The translations under genes were made by a program, and so were the position numbers. A model generated the notes under the pieces. It was not told where the DNA came from. It did not search any database and was given only the letters and a program-made list of their open reading frames with translations. From Aquarana catesbeiana (lineage: Eukaryota > Chordata > Amphibia > Anura > Ranidae), in contig NC_133330.1 of the NCBI RefSeq assembly GCF_042186555.1, forward strand, positions 169,295,266-169,359,265: a stretch of DNA of 64,000 bases, given 5' to 3'. Positions 1 through 9,799 of the stretch are shown here, piece by piece (positions within the stretch are counted from its first letter, which is position 1; each line of letters starts with the position of its first letter).

Positions 1-876
1 ACCCTGGCGCAATGGTTGTGGGGGTCTAAAGGCAGGGGACTCATTGGAATCTGAAAGCCCCCTGCTTGCAGAACCCACAACAATAAGGGTACCTCCCTTA
101 CTCATTCACATAAAAAGTAATTAGTAAATAAACACATTTACATTTATGCCACAGGTTGCTAAGAATGTGATTTGTGCTGTTACCCACTGCTTTGTTACCA
201 ATCATTGACAGCTAGGAGGCTGTCATGTATAGCAGTGGTATGTCTACTGCTACTATTTTGAATTCATTTATACTCAGGACAGCCCATGATTTATATTATA
301 TTATATTATATTATATTAAAAGAATATTTGTACCTAAAAGGTTGCATCTATCCAGAGGGGTTATGTGCAAATGACTCCAGTAAATAGTCCGGAGCCTGAA
401 CATGTTGCCGATGTGTAGGTGTCCCCATCCACCCGAAAGCAGATGGGGACAACAGGAGACATGGAAAAGCCTCCCTTTGTACACATCGCAGCCCCCAATG
501 CTAGACAGAAAATGCCAACGCCAACCAAAGAATCGCACAACAAGGAGCCAGGGTATAAAACAATACTGGGATAAAAAGTAACATACTTATGTTTACAGCC
601 TACACTCTTTATGAACTAACGAGGTCTCTAGGGTTACATCACTACACCCATGCCATGCCTGCTCGCTGTTTGGCCCCTGGTGGGGTCCCATCTTACTTCG
701 CCCCCTCAGCTCCCTGGTGAGGCACCTGCTGCCGCTATCTTGGAGCCGCACACCTGTAGCCATGGTCAAGCTCAGTGGTGAGTATGGGGACCCATAACCC
801 CTCCTACCCTGTGCCTTTATAACTAATACTGTGCCATTTTGCCAACTATATACTTTTTTATCTTAGGTACAATGTA
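1..876. other. non-coding stretch, no gene seen
   Basis: No open frame here has a recognisable domain. The short frames begin at non-ATG codons and overlap one another. A TTATA-type microsatellite lies at 291-317. The last 280 bases run directly into a hammerhead ribozyme and may be the upstream part of a Penelope-type terminal repeat, but I cannot draw its left border. Confidence 0.5.
291..317. repeat. (TTATA)n microsatellite
   Basis: Five and a half tandem TTATA units are directly visible. This is simple-sequence DNA. Confidence 0.9.
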
Positions 877-943
877 ACACACATCCACCCCTGAAGAGCA
901 AGCTGGATCTCGCGAAACTAGTCGGGTAGTATGATGCCCGTGT
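877..943 (+). ncRNA. hammerhead ribozyme, type I layout, complete core
   Basis: The core is intact: CTGAAGA (891-897) fits CUGANGA, GAAA (914-917) follows stem II, and CTAGTC (918-923) supplies the tiny stem III and a GTC cleavage site after C923. Stem II is GC (898-899) with GC (912-913), an A.C mismatch, then AG with CT around a six-base loop. Stem I is ACCC (887-890) with GGGT (924-927), followed by an internal loop and a distal ACAC (877-880) / GTGT (940-943) helix. A stem III of about two base pairs is typical of the hammerheads found in Penelope-like elements and retrozymes, which may cleave as dimers. The function would be self-cleavage of a retroelement RNA. Pairings were worked out by eye and activity is untested. 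Confidence 0.62.
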
Positions 944-1315
944 ACTATGACTGCTATTACATCCATGTACCACTATTTCTTGTTTTATATATCTTTTTTT
1001 GGCAACTGTTGGTGTTATCTATGCATGTAAACAATTTTACTTGAATAAACCATATACTGTATTTACTACTGTTATGTTTCCTGGCAGAAATGGTACCCAC
1101 TTCATTTAAAGTCCCAGGGCGAATCCTTTGTTTTACTATATGTTATAGGGATGGAAGTGTGTTACTGGGGACACCAGACCTTTCTCTTTTTTCTTTATGA
1201 CTCCAGTAAAAAGCATGGTTTGTTGGAATAATTTTTGATTCTTAGTGAGCTAACTTTAATTAGCATACCAGTATTAAGATCTTTTGCTTACATTATAACT
1301 GAGACTGAATAGTAT
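944..1315. other. A/T-rich tail after the ribozyme, no gene
   Basis: The stretch holds an AATAAA at about 1044 and T-rich tracts, with no coding potential. It is plausibly the rest of the Penelope-type terminal repeat that carries the ribozyme, but no ORF or second terminal repeat was found to prove it. Confidence 0.35.
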
Positions 1316-1440
1316 CCACTTGAAGACCAGGCCTTTTCTGATACTTCTCACAAAATTACTTAGAACCCCCAAACAGTATATATAGTTTTTCAAAACAGAG
1401 GCCTTAGAGAATAAAATTGTGGGTGTTGCAATTTTTTATG
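1316..1440 (+). repeat. piggyBac-type left-end fragment
   Basis: It begins CCACTTGAAGACC and continues with the same terminal sequence, including the stretch with ACCCCCAAACA, as the piggyBac-type end at 18859-19010. It lacks a flanking TTAA and a partner end, so it is a truncated relic. Confidence 0.55.
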
Positions 1441-1445
1441 TTACA

Positions 1446-1712
1446 GGGGACAGGGGGGTGCGGGGCCGGGGCTCCGTGTCTGAATGGACACAGGGAGCTG
1501 TGTCTCAGATCAGGTGCCCCCATATAGCAAGCTGCTTGCTGTGGGGGCACTGAACAGGAGGGATGGACCAGGAGCAAAGACGAGGAACGTGAGAAAAGGA
1601 GGATCTGGGATGCTCTGTGCAAATCCACTGCAACAGAGCAGGTAAGTATAACATGTTTGTTATTTTTATAGGAAAAAAAACAAGACTTTACAATCACTTT
1701 AAAGTATTTTTT
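1446..1712 (-). repeat. dispersed non-autonomous repeat
   Basis: Read on the minus strand it starts near TTTAAAGTGATTGTAAAGTC and contains ATGTTATACTTACCTGCTC and a GTGGATTTGCACAGAGCA block. I associate this arrangement with a common frog interspersed repeat. No ORF of substance is present. The family assignment is from memory and weak. Confidence 0.35.
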
Positions 1713-1926
1713 GTGATAAAGTAGACAAGATGAAAGACATTCCACTCTAATGTAAACCAACTGAATGTGCTTTCTCAGGTGAAGCAAATTTGAGAGTAAT
1801 TAGTTTTACTGCCCTAATGTCCACTATGCTAAGCACAATAAATGTTAATGTGTCCACAGGGTGGGGCACACACTGATGGTATTCAGCATATCACATCCTA
1901 ATAATTAACAACATGAAATAGTATAT

Positions 1927-2119
1927 ATCAATGAACACTAGGACTTTTTAAGGCACTCAGACCCATGGGGGGGGGGGGGGGGGAGTGATTGGGACAAACG
2001 GATTTTACAGAAAAATACTCTCTGGATAGAACACCTCAGTGCTACTCAGCCACCAGGCAAGTATTAACATATAAACCATTATGTGTCTGAGTGCCTAAAA
2101 AGTCCAAGTGTTCATTGAT
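1927..2119. repeat. MITE-like inverted repeat with G-run loop
   Basis: Arms of about 35 bp (1927-1962 and 2085-2119) are near-perfect reverse complements, starting ATCAATGAACACT and ending the mirror way. They enclose about 120 bp that includes a run of some 17 guanines (about 1967-1983). No ORF; no clear target duplication. Confidence 0.6.
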
Positions 2120-2205
2120 CTATTCTATTTCACTATGCACAGCACACCCAGCATGCACAGGACAGAATGCACTGAAGACATACAACACAGAGTTCACAAA
2201 ACACT

Positions 2206-2600
2206 GGACTTAAGCCGGATGTACATGGATCAACATTCAGCCAGTTTAGCAGGGACCGGCCGAATTTCGATCCAGGTATGTTCAGGGAGGTTGTACAGAA
2301 TTATACCTACTGATTGACTTCTGTACAACCATCCTGTAAAATTTCCTCTGCTTGATCAGCACTGCCGGCTATAGCCAGTGGTGCTGATCAGTGTATTCTG
2401 ACAGCGGGGAACTCCCCCCACTATCAGAATACAATGACACAACAGGGAGGATTCCCCCATTTACATTGAGTGCATGGATGGGGGAATCTAGTAATTTTTT
2501 TTGTTCAATCCCAGCGCCGTATAATCCATGTTTGCAGCGTGTGTGGGGCACATGGGCCATGATGGAAGGGTGGTCCACTGCACAGATAAGGTTAAATAAA
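2206..2600. repeat. hairpin-rich MITE-like repeat
   Basis: Three successive hairpins are visible: 2289-2300 with 2319-2330, 2353-2370 with 2373-2390, and 2392-2410 with 2413-2433. Serial short palindromes with no ORF are typical of non-autonomous DNA elements. The outer borders are uncertain. Confidence 0.45.
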
Positions 2601-2950
2601 AGTTAGTTCAATAAAATTTCCCTGGGCCCCCTTATTTAGATCAGAGCGGTGCAGGGGGTAGTAGCAGTGATGGAACTCTTTTTTTTTTTTAATTATTTTC
2701 TGCAGTGCAGGCGATAGTAGGTTTGTAGTTGTCCAGACTCCTTGCAGCCCTGGTGTATATGGGCAGCTGCTGCTTCTCTCTTAGTAAATCCTAAAGGTAG
2801 AGGGTGGGGCTGTAGCCAGCAGAGTATGAGAGCTCATAGCAGGATCACAGTTATAAGGTGGCGGCAGCAGCAGCGGCAGACATAAGCCAGTAGGGTACGT
2901 TTCTTTTTTGGTAAGAATGATGAAACGATAGTATGGTACATTAAGATGCA
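2601..2950. other. non-coding stretch, no gene seen
   Basis: Apart from a ten-base T tract near 2679 I see nothing that can be named. The open frames on the minus strand have low-complexity composition and no domain. Confidence 0.4.
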
Positions 2951-2958
2951 GGCTGCAT

Positions 2959-3027
2959 ACAGTGTTTGCACTGTATACTATTACTACTGCTGTCAGCAGT
3001 AGTAATAGTATACAGTGCAAACACTGT
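2959..3027. repeat. perfect 34-bp palindrome with one-base centre
   Basis: Arms 2959-2992 and 2994-3027 are exact reverse complements around T2993. After one mismatch, five more pairs extend the stem on each side. The loop is too small for a normal microRNA precursor, so a recent fold-back or tiny MITE is more likely. Confidence 0.85.
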
Positions 3028-3034
3028 CTGCAGA

Positions 3035-3767
3035 TGTGAATGAATGATACAGCCACAATACTTGTGATCATTATGATAATCACACAGCACAGCTTGTACT
3101 TCATAATCATCATCATGACAATGATGATGATCACATAAGAACAGTGAAATTATGCCTTTTAGCATACCGTCCTGGATTCACTGGATTCAGTGGACCATCC
3201 TAAGATTTCAAGTAAAATCCTGGCATCCTGCATATCAAGGATGGAGTCCCACAGCCTACAGTGGCAGAACGTGTTCTGGCACTGGGCTCCACTAATGAGG
3301 GGGGGACATGCACTCACTGGGTAACTGCCCCACATACTGCGAGGTGCCCTGGGTCCCTGGCACCCTAATTTTCCACTCTGTTTATTGTGATAGGCAGTGG
3401 CAGGGAGAGGTTCTGGCTGCCTTTCACAGTAATACACGGAGAGCACTGAGGGAAACTTCCTTTAGACTCCTCCTCTGCTCTGACATGTATCAAGCACAAC
3501 AGTAAGAGGAAGAGCCCAGTTGGAGGGAGTTCCCCTAGCATTCAGCCAAGCTGACCTGAGGTCTATAGGTTTTGAGAATGTCACTTGGGGCACACAAGTG
3601 ATTCGGAAGGGGGGCACCAGGTAACAAAAGATGCTGTGAGGAGAGGTGGTCGCAGTTAACAAAGGATTTTTTTTTCGGGTGGGGGGATTTGTGCTTTAAG
3701 GAGGGGAGAAGTTTTGCTGGGAGGAGGAATCAGGGATGGGGGGATTTATGCTGGGAGGTGCAGTACA
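3035..3767. other. non-coding stretch, no gene seen
   Basis: The stretch contains CAT/ATG-rich fold-back sequence near 3050-3135 and otherwise unremarkable DNA. No frame shows a domain and no element ends were recognised. Confidence 0.4.
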
Positions 3768-3845
3768 TACTCCTGGACCCTGCTGTGTGACTGCAGCACT
3801 CTATGCCTTACACACCCCTGACCCCTGCACTCTGTGTTATACAGT
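3768..3845 (+). repeat. satellite unit, copy 1
   Basis: It shares the block GACTGCAGCACTCT followed by TTACACACCCCTGACCCC with 11972-12069 and 13137-13215. The gypsy LTR starts directly at its end. The three copies probably belonged to one array that was later split by insertions. Confidence 0.65.
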
Positions 3846-4252
3846 TGTCAGAAACCATGAAATCAGGCTGAGACAGAAGTACAGTTAAATCACACTTGTT
3901 TAATAATAAAAGTAAAAAGAACAAACATAGTCAAAACATAGCCAAAGTTCAGTAACCGGAACGGATAGTCAGCCAAGTCAGAAGTCAGGGATCAATGTAG
4001 TGGAACAGCAAGCAGGATCTGGAGCCAGAAGGGACGTCAGCAAATCAAGTTTTGAACAGGATCACAGGAGATAGTTTCTGTGATGTGACCGAGGCGAAGG
4101 CAGAGCGCCTCTGGACTGGACAGCTTAAGTAGGCAGGACTGAAGAGCAGGATATCATCAACAGCTGAGTAACTGTTGAGAGATAGGAGCTGGCAATTAGC
4201 CGACAGCTGAGCGGCCAACTCAGAGAAGGAAGGGCTGAGCCCAGCCCTGACA
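3846..4252 (-). repeat. gypsy 3' LTR (407 bp)
   Basis: It starts TGTCAGAAACC and ends CCAGCCCTGACA, bounded by TG...CA. It matches the other two LTR copies and adjoins the polypurine tract. Confidence 0.85.
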
Positions 4253-4264
4253 GTACCCCCTCCT

Positions 4265-4725
4265 CAACGACAACTCCCCCTCGGAGGACCACCAGGCTTG
4301 AGGGGAAAACGTCTATGGAAATCATGGAGGAGGACAGGGACATGTACGTCTGAGGATGAGACCCTCCGGAACCTACCCTTTCTAATGCACCAGGTACTGT
4401 ATGTACCCACGGAACCTACGGGAGTCAACAATGGACTGTACTTCATACTCCTCATGGTTCTCAACCTTCACAGGGTGAGGACATGGCACCAAGGTGGTAA
4501 ATCAGTTGCAGACCAAAGGTTTTAATAAGGAGACATGAAATACATTTGAAATATGCATATTAGAAGGAAGGTCTAATGCGTAAGCCACTGGGTTAATCCT
4601 GCGGAAAGGCCCAATAAACCGAGGTGCGAACTTCAGTGAGGGAACACGAAGTCGGGGGTTGCGAGATGACAGCCAGACCTTGTTCCCAACCTGGTAGGAA
4701 GGCGCAGGCAGATGTCTGCGGTCAG
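4265..4725 (-). pseudogene. gypsy integrase C-terminus and chromodomain relic
   Basis: Read on the minus strand this continues the integrase after the Penelope insertion. A conserved C-terminal region (GNKVWL-like, then a GPF-like segment at about 4580-4690) is followed near 4350-4470 by a chromodomain-like run containing EVQSIVDSRRFRGYIQYLV. Chromodomains at this place define chromoviruses and are thought to direct integration to chromatin marks. Several stops and frame changes break it. Joined to 8314-9252 it would form the end of one polyprotein. Confidence 0.65.
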
Positions 4726-4737
4726 CATGGAGTCTGT
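4726..4737. repeat. target-site duplication of the Penelope-like element, left copy
   Basis: CATGGAGTCTGT is repeated exactly at 8302-8313. Removing one copy plus the insertion rejoins the gypsy integrase reading. Confidence 0.75.
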
Positions 4738-4847
4738 GTATAACAAAAGCTAATAAACGTAGGAAGAAACCGCGCTAGAAAATATGGCCATAAACAACAA
4801 AAACTGTAGCTGCACAAACAAACACCAATATCCGTGTAAACATAAAT

Positions 4848-5794
4848 AAAAAATCAAAAATAAGTGCACTTACAGCTTGTATGTAAGAATTAGTGACATT
4901 AATTGATTAAAATATAAATTGTAAATTTCCGTGCATGATAGTGAAATCAAAAATGTATATCATAAAGAGTGATAAGATGATAAGCAACTGTGAAAACAAT
5001 ACAAATGTACCATATATTAAATAAATAATCACATCAAACTACTACTTGACAGAGTGAACTTCATTAGTAGTAAGAACCAAAAAATAATGATGTAAGTCCA
5101 TAAATTAGAAAAAAAGGGGACGAAAAAGCACAAATAAGTTCATGAATAGATATCAGCTTCATGCAGATAGGGAGACCTCCCTTATAGCAAGGTCTATCGA
5201 ACATGCAGATCTAGCCCTCTGCAGGGACCGTGAAGTAAAGCCGTCCAGCTCTGTTGCTGTGTCCAGCGTCTCCAGCCTGGCGCAGTCCAAGTAATCTACC
5301 TGGTGTAGGGGGGGGGAAGCGCTCACTTGTCCTCCAGGAGATGGATGGAAAAAACAAAAAAGGCTCCAATGGTGTAGTATATTCCAAATAGATTTATTCA
5401 AAAAGTAAAATCAGAATTGGAGGGAACACACTCCGTAAGACTGTAATTTAAAATACATAAAAAAGCCGGCATGTAAAAAGAAGCGAACACCCGTGCAAGT
5501 CATGGGGCGATCTCTGTAATGGCATTCAATGCGTATCCATGCCCTACATGTTTCGTCACAACTGACGTCTTCAAAGGGGCACGGGCGACGCATTGAGCCA
5601 TCACCTATGTAGTGCTGAGCTGGAGCCAAGCCTCGTTTTCGACTTGGCGTCGAACAGCATTTAACATTACTCATAAAATTAAAATGAAAGACGAAGCCTC
5701 TACCTGGTGCTCTCCCCGGGACGATTGTTGCCATAGAGACCTCCCTCTAGCGGAAATACATAGAATGTGGAGTTTAACCCTATGAATATGTAAT
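4848..5794 (-). repeat. Penelope inverted arm, left
   Basis: It is the reverse complement of 7222-8297 across about 0.95 kb. It lacks about 130 bp present in the right arm at roughly 7845-7975. A 107-codon frame is open in both arms but overlaps the hammerhead-like core and is not treated as a gene. Confidence 0.85.
5541..5580 (-). ncRNA. degenerate hammerhead-like motif in left arm
   Basis: On the minus strand: GCCCC, TTGAAGA (one change from CUGANGA), a GTCA/TGAC stem, GAAA, CATGTA, GGGC. Stem I (GCCC with GGGC) is kept. The first core base C is T and one extra base precedes stem II, so activity is doubtful. Confidence 0.4.
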
Positions 5795-5817
5795 CTTCCA
5801 TTCCTCGAGACAGCTGC

Positions 5818-6729
5818 CACTATAAGGCGTGGTTAGACTCTGTCCCTAAGAGCCAATATATCAGGTTAAATCGCAACTGCTCCACATATGAGGACTTCGT
5901 GGCCCAGTCCAGGATCTTAACTGATAGATTCTTGGAGAAAGGCTACAAGGCCCAATTTCTGGAGGAGAAATTAGATCAGGTCAAACTAATAGATAGAGAC
6001 TCACTCCTAGTGGATAAACCTAGTAACAACACTGATAGAAAGGTGGTTTGCCCTTTTATAACTGGCTTTTCATGTCATCACCTCTCTATTAAAAAAATAC
6101 TTCAGAAACACTGGCACATTATTAAGAATGATCCTCTTTTGGGTCCAATCCTTCCTGATAGACCCCAGTTGGTTTTTAGAGGGGCTCCTTCAATTAAATC
6201 AAGGATTGTGTCCACTGTGTGTGACCTCCCTGTTAATAAACCTATGTTTTTCCAACATTTAACAGGCTACTATAAATGTAAGAACTGTGAAGTTTGCTCC
6301 ATCAATGCCATTACAGAAAGGAAGGTCTGTCAATTTCACTCGAATAACACATCTCGTAATTTTCTTATTAATTCATTCATTACTTGTTCCACTACTCATG
6401 TCGTATATCTCCTCACTTGTCCATGTGGGCCCCACTATGTGGGCCACACTGTACGCTCATTGAAGGTGAGACTTGGGGAACATATTGGAAATATAAAGAG
6501 AGGGTTTGTGGGCCATCCCGTTTCCAAACACTTCTTAGAGGTACACAAACAAGATCCTAGAGGGACCTCATTTATAGGGATTGATAAACTCAAAATCCCA
6601 TGGAGAGGAGGGTCCAAGAGACGGGCTATTTCAAAGCTAGAAATGGAGTGGATTTATAAAATCCGCTCTCTTAGGCCACTAGGATTAAATGTGGATATTG
6701 AGCTGAACGCATTCATTGATAATTCCTAA
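5818..6729 (+). pseudogene. Penelope-like protein, C-terminal part with GIY-YIG endonuclease
   Basis: The frame is open to the TAA at 6729. It extends upstream of the GTG at 5899 to about 5818, reading HYKAWLDS and QYIRLNRNC, as expected for the region after the reverse transcriptase. Numbered from 5899: a cysteine-rich linker CKNCEVC at about 127-133, then the GIY-YIG nuclease with VVYLL at 168-172, HYVG at 179-182, Arg191 and a late Glu (LEMEW, about 250). In Penelope-like elements this nuclease nicks DNA to prime reverse transcription. The reverse transcriptase catalytic core is absent (5' truncation). The surviving frame has no internal stop, which suggests a fairly young insertion. Confidence 0.82.
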
Positions 6730-7221
6730 TAGGGGTTGTTCCCCCTTTTTCATGATAGCAAGGTGGGCTAAAGATATCTTTCACCTATATGCGATTCCCA
6801 TTGTAGCTTTTATGATTACAATGTCCACGGTTTATATTAAATTTGTTTTAATATTTTTTGTTTTTTGTTGCTATTTTTAGATTTTTCCATATAAAATTGA
6901 ATTTCTATTATTATGTGGTATTTATACATAAGGTTCAGGAGTGTATCTCCCAATTGTTCAATGGTTAAAAAACTTTGTGATACTTAGTGCTCCCCACGCA
7001 AAAGAATGTGCCTTATATTAAAATTTGGGGCATAGGAGACACTTTTGTATATTTATCCCTTTTGCTTCTTTTTTTTTTTTCCCTAATATTTTATGGCAAT
7101 AATTTTTATTTTTATACATTTTTTATCTTCCTTTAACTGTATTCTGTTTTCCGGGCATTTTTTTTGCCTCCCTATACACAGCCTACAATTCGGAGAGATC
7201 ATGCACGGTGAAGCGGTCCTA

Positions 7222-8297
7222 CGATTACATATTCATAGGTTTAAACTCCACATTCTATGTATTTCTGCTAGAGGGAGGTCTCTATGGCAACACTCGTCCC
7301 GGGGAGAGCACCAGGTAGAGGCTTGGTCTATCATTTTAATTTTATGAGTAATGTTAAATGCTGTTCGACGCCAAGTCGAAAACGAGGCTTGGCTCCAGCT
7401 CAGCACTACATAGGTGATGGCTCAATGCGTCGTCCGTGCCCCTTTGAAGATGTCAGTTGTGACGAAACATGTAGGGCGTGGCTATGCATTGAATGCCATT
7501 ACAGAGATCGCCCCATGACTTGCACGGGTGTTCGCTTCTTTTTACATGCCGGCTTTTTTATGTATTTTAAATTACAGTCTTACGGAGTGTGTTCCCTCCA
7601 ATTCTGATTTTACTTTTTGAATAAATCTATTTGGAATATACTACACCATTGGAGCCTTTTTTGTTTTTTCCATCCATCTCCTTGAGGACAAGTGAGCGCT
7701 CCCCCCCCTACACCAGGTAGATTACTTGGACTGCGCCAGGCTGGAGACGCTGGACACAGCAACAGATCTGGACGGCTTTACTTCACGGTCCCTGCAGAGG
7801 GCTAGATCTGCATGCTCGATAGACCTTGCTATAAGGGAGGTCCACCGTTCGTGGTAAGGGTCCATCTTTAGCACTATTTGTGGAGTCACCTCAACAGAGA
7901 GTCACATCTTTATATTCCTTTCCTTTTCCTTCACCTATATGGATCACAGCGGGACGGAGCGTGGATGTGTCTCCCTATCTGCATGAAGCTGATATCTATT
8001 CATGAACTTATTTGTGCTTTTTCGTCCCCTTTTTTCTAATTTATGGACTTACATCATTATTTTTTGGATCTTACTACTAATGAAGTTCACTCTGTCAAGT
8101 AGTAGTTTGATGTGATTATTTATTTAATATATGGTACATTTGTATTGTTTTCACAGTTGCTTATCATCTTATCACTCTTTATGATATACATTTTTGATTT
8201 CATTATCATGCACGGAAATTTACAATTTATATTTTAATCAATTAATGTCACTAATTCTTACATACAAGCTGTAAGCGCACTTATTTTTGATTTTTTT
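7222..8297 (+). repeat. Penelope inverted arm, right
   Basis: Reverse complement of the left arm, with about 130 bp more at 7845-7975. It ends close to the 3' boundary of the insertion. Confidence 0.85.
7438..7477 (+). ncRNA. degenerate hammerhead-like motif in right arm
   Basis: GCCCC, TTGAAGA, a GTCA/TGAC stem, GAAA, CATGTA and GGGC appear in hammerhead order, as in the left arm. The C-to-T change in the core argues against full activity. Confidence 0.4.
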
Positions 8298-8301
8298 ATA
8301 C

Positions 8302-8313
8302 CATGGAGTCTGT
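8302..8313. repeat. target-site duplication, right copy
   Basis: CATGGAGTCTGT, identical to 4726-4737. Confidence 0.75.
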
Positions 8314-9252
8314 ACCTATCATTAGCATGTCGCAAAGCCTCCTGGACTTGTGCCCAAGTGGAACGAAGACCACGGAGATGCTCCTCTAACGCAGGACTAT
8401 TCTGCGGAAAAAAATAGTCAGGCAAAATGGAAGGTTGGAAACCATAATTCGCCATAAACGGGGACAATCGGGAAGCAGAATTCGAGGCACTGTTGTGAGC
8501 GGTAATAGGTCTGACCAGTTGTTATGATGGTCAGAAATATAGCAACGTAGGAATTGCTCCAAGGTCTGATTGGCTCGTTCTGTGGCCCCATTAGACTGCG
8601 GGTGATATGCAGAGGTGAAAGCAAGCTGAATTCCCAACTGTGCAAAAAAGGCTCGCTGGAACCGGGACACAAACTGACTACCCCTGTCTGAGACAAACAG
8701 CTTGGGTAGCCCATGTAAGCGAAAGATCTCCAGAGCAAAAATAGAAGCCAGTTCCTTAGAAGTGGGCAACTTCTTAAGTGGAATACAATGACACATCTTT
8801 GAGAACCGGTCAACCACCAAAATGGTAACTGTGTTGCCCTGGGAGTTGGGTAACTCCACAATGAAATCCATAGACAGGTGGGTCCAGGGCCTCTCTCCAT
8901 TGGGTATGGGTTGTAGGAGGCCCACTGGAAGGTGTTGTGGAGTCTTACTCTGAGCACACATGGAACAGGCAGTTACGAAGGCAGTTACATCAGCACGTAG
9001 ACTAGGTCACCAGAATTGTTGGGAAATGGCCCAAAAGAGTTGATTCCTCCCAGGGTGGCCAGCAGCCTTGGGAGAATGGTAAGTCTGGAGCACGGCAGTA
9101 CGGAGACTCTCTGGGACAAAGCAGCGGTCACAAGATTTCTCAGATGGAGCATGGACCCGAGCAGCAAAAATTTTGTCACCCAAACGAGAAGTGAGACTGG
9201 TGCGAACCGTAGCCAGAATACAATTAGGAGGAATCACAGGAACCGATTCCAA
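8314..9252 (-). pseudogene. gypsy integrase, zinc-binding and catalytic core
   Basis: The segment after RNase H (about 9250-8960) holds a degraded zinc-binding region (CFVPESLR, TYHSPKAAGHPG). In the frame 8961-8386 the catalytic triad is D32 (HLSMDFI), D92 (VSDRGSQF) and E128 (NGATERANQ). That is 35 residues between the last two acidic residues, the retroviral DX35E spacing. Integrase inserts the cDNA copy into the genome. A frame change near 8400-8470 leads into a MANYGFQP segment, and the coding sequence is then cut by the Penelope-like element, resuming at 4725. Confidence 0.85.
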
Positions 9253-9763
9253 CTTGGAAGTTGGAGGAAAATTGTCGTGACAAGGTGTCAGCCCTTACAT
9301 TCTTAGTACCGGGTACGAATGAGACATTGTAATTGAAACTTGACAAGAATAGAGCCCATCGCACCCTTCTGGGAGAGAGGTGTTTAGCCTTAGTCAAGAA
9401 TGTGAGATTCTTATGGTCAGTAATAATGAGAACCGGCACAGTGGTACCTTTGAGGATATGTCTCCATTCTTTCAGGGCTAAAATGATCGCCAACGGCTCT
9501 CTGTCACCAATCTCATAATTACACTCCACAGGTGACAATTTCTTGGAAAAGTAACCACAAGGATGCATAGCGCTCTCAGATGTAGGACATTGAGACAGAA
9601 GGGCGCCAACACCAGTCTCAGAAGTATCAATCTCATGGATAAAAGGTAACATCGGATTAGGATGTGCCAACACAGGAGCAGAAACAAAGGCAGCCTTGAG
9701 TCTCTCAAAGGCCTTAATGGACTCCGGAGACCAAGTCTTTGGGTTAGCGTCCTTTCTGGTCAT
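9224..9763 (-). pseudogene. gypsy RNase H domain
   Basis: The frame reads KAFERLKAAFVSAPVLAHPNP, then IHEIDTSETGVGALLSQ with the first catalytic Asp. It continues through ALKEWRHIL and VLIITDHKNLTFL to RADTLSRQ. This is the RNase H fold that follows RT in Ty3/gypsy polyproteins and removes RNA from the hybrid. It is continuous with RT upstream after a frame change near 9770 and with integrase downstream. Confidence 0.85.
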
Positions 9764-9799
9764 ATCAGTCAGGGGCTTGACCAGAGACGAGAAGTTACA

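Larger units (their letters stand above)
4738..8301 (+). mobile_element. Penelope-like element with inverted terminal arms
   Basis: A 3.56-kb insertion sits inside the gypsy integrase, flanked by a 12-bp direct repeat. Its arms (4848-5794 and 7222-8297) are long inverted repeats around a GIY-YIG endonuclease ORF. Penelope-like elements are known for LTR-like repeats in direct or inverted orientation, a GIY-YIG domain after the reverse transcriptase, and hammerhead motifs in the repeats. All three features are seen here. The reverse transcriptase core is missing, so the copy is truncated and dead. Confidence 0.82.

Noticed and set aside
2959..3027. MicroRNA precursor
   Set aside because: The stem is perfect and the loop is one base, unlike a Drosha/Dicer substrate.
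311..3662. Short frames of 60-127 codons on both strands
   Set aside because: They begin at non-ATG codons in several cases, overlap each other, show no domain and cross hairpins or simple repeats.
5411..5734. 107-codon minus-strand frame in the Penelope arm as a gene
   Set aside because: It overlaps the hammerhead-like motif and its mirror in the other arm (7284-7607) follows from the inverted repeat; kept only as a finding.
8418..8957. 179-codon frame overlapping the integrase
   Set aside because: It is a shifted reading of the integrase coding sequence with no domain of its own.
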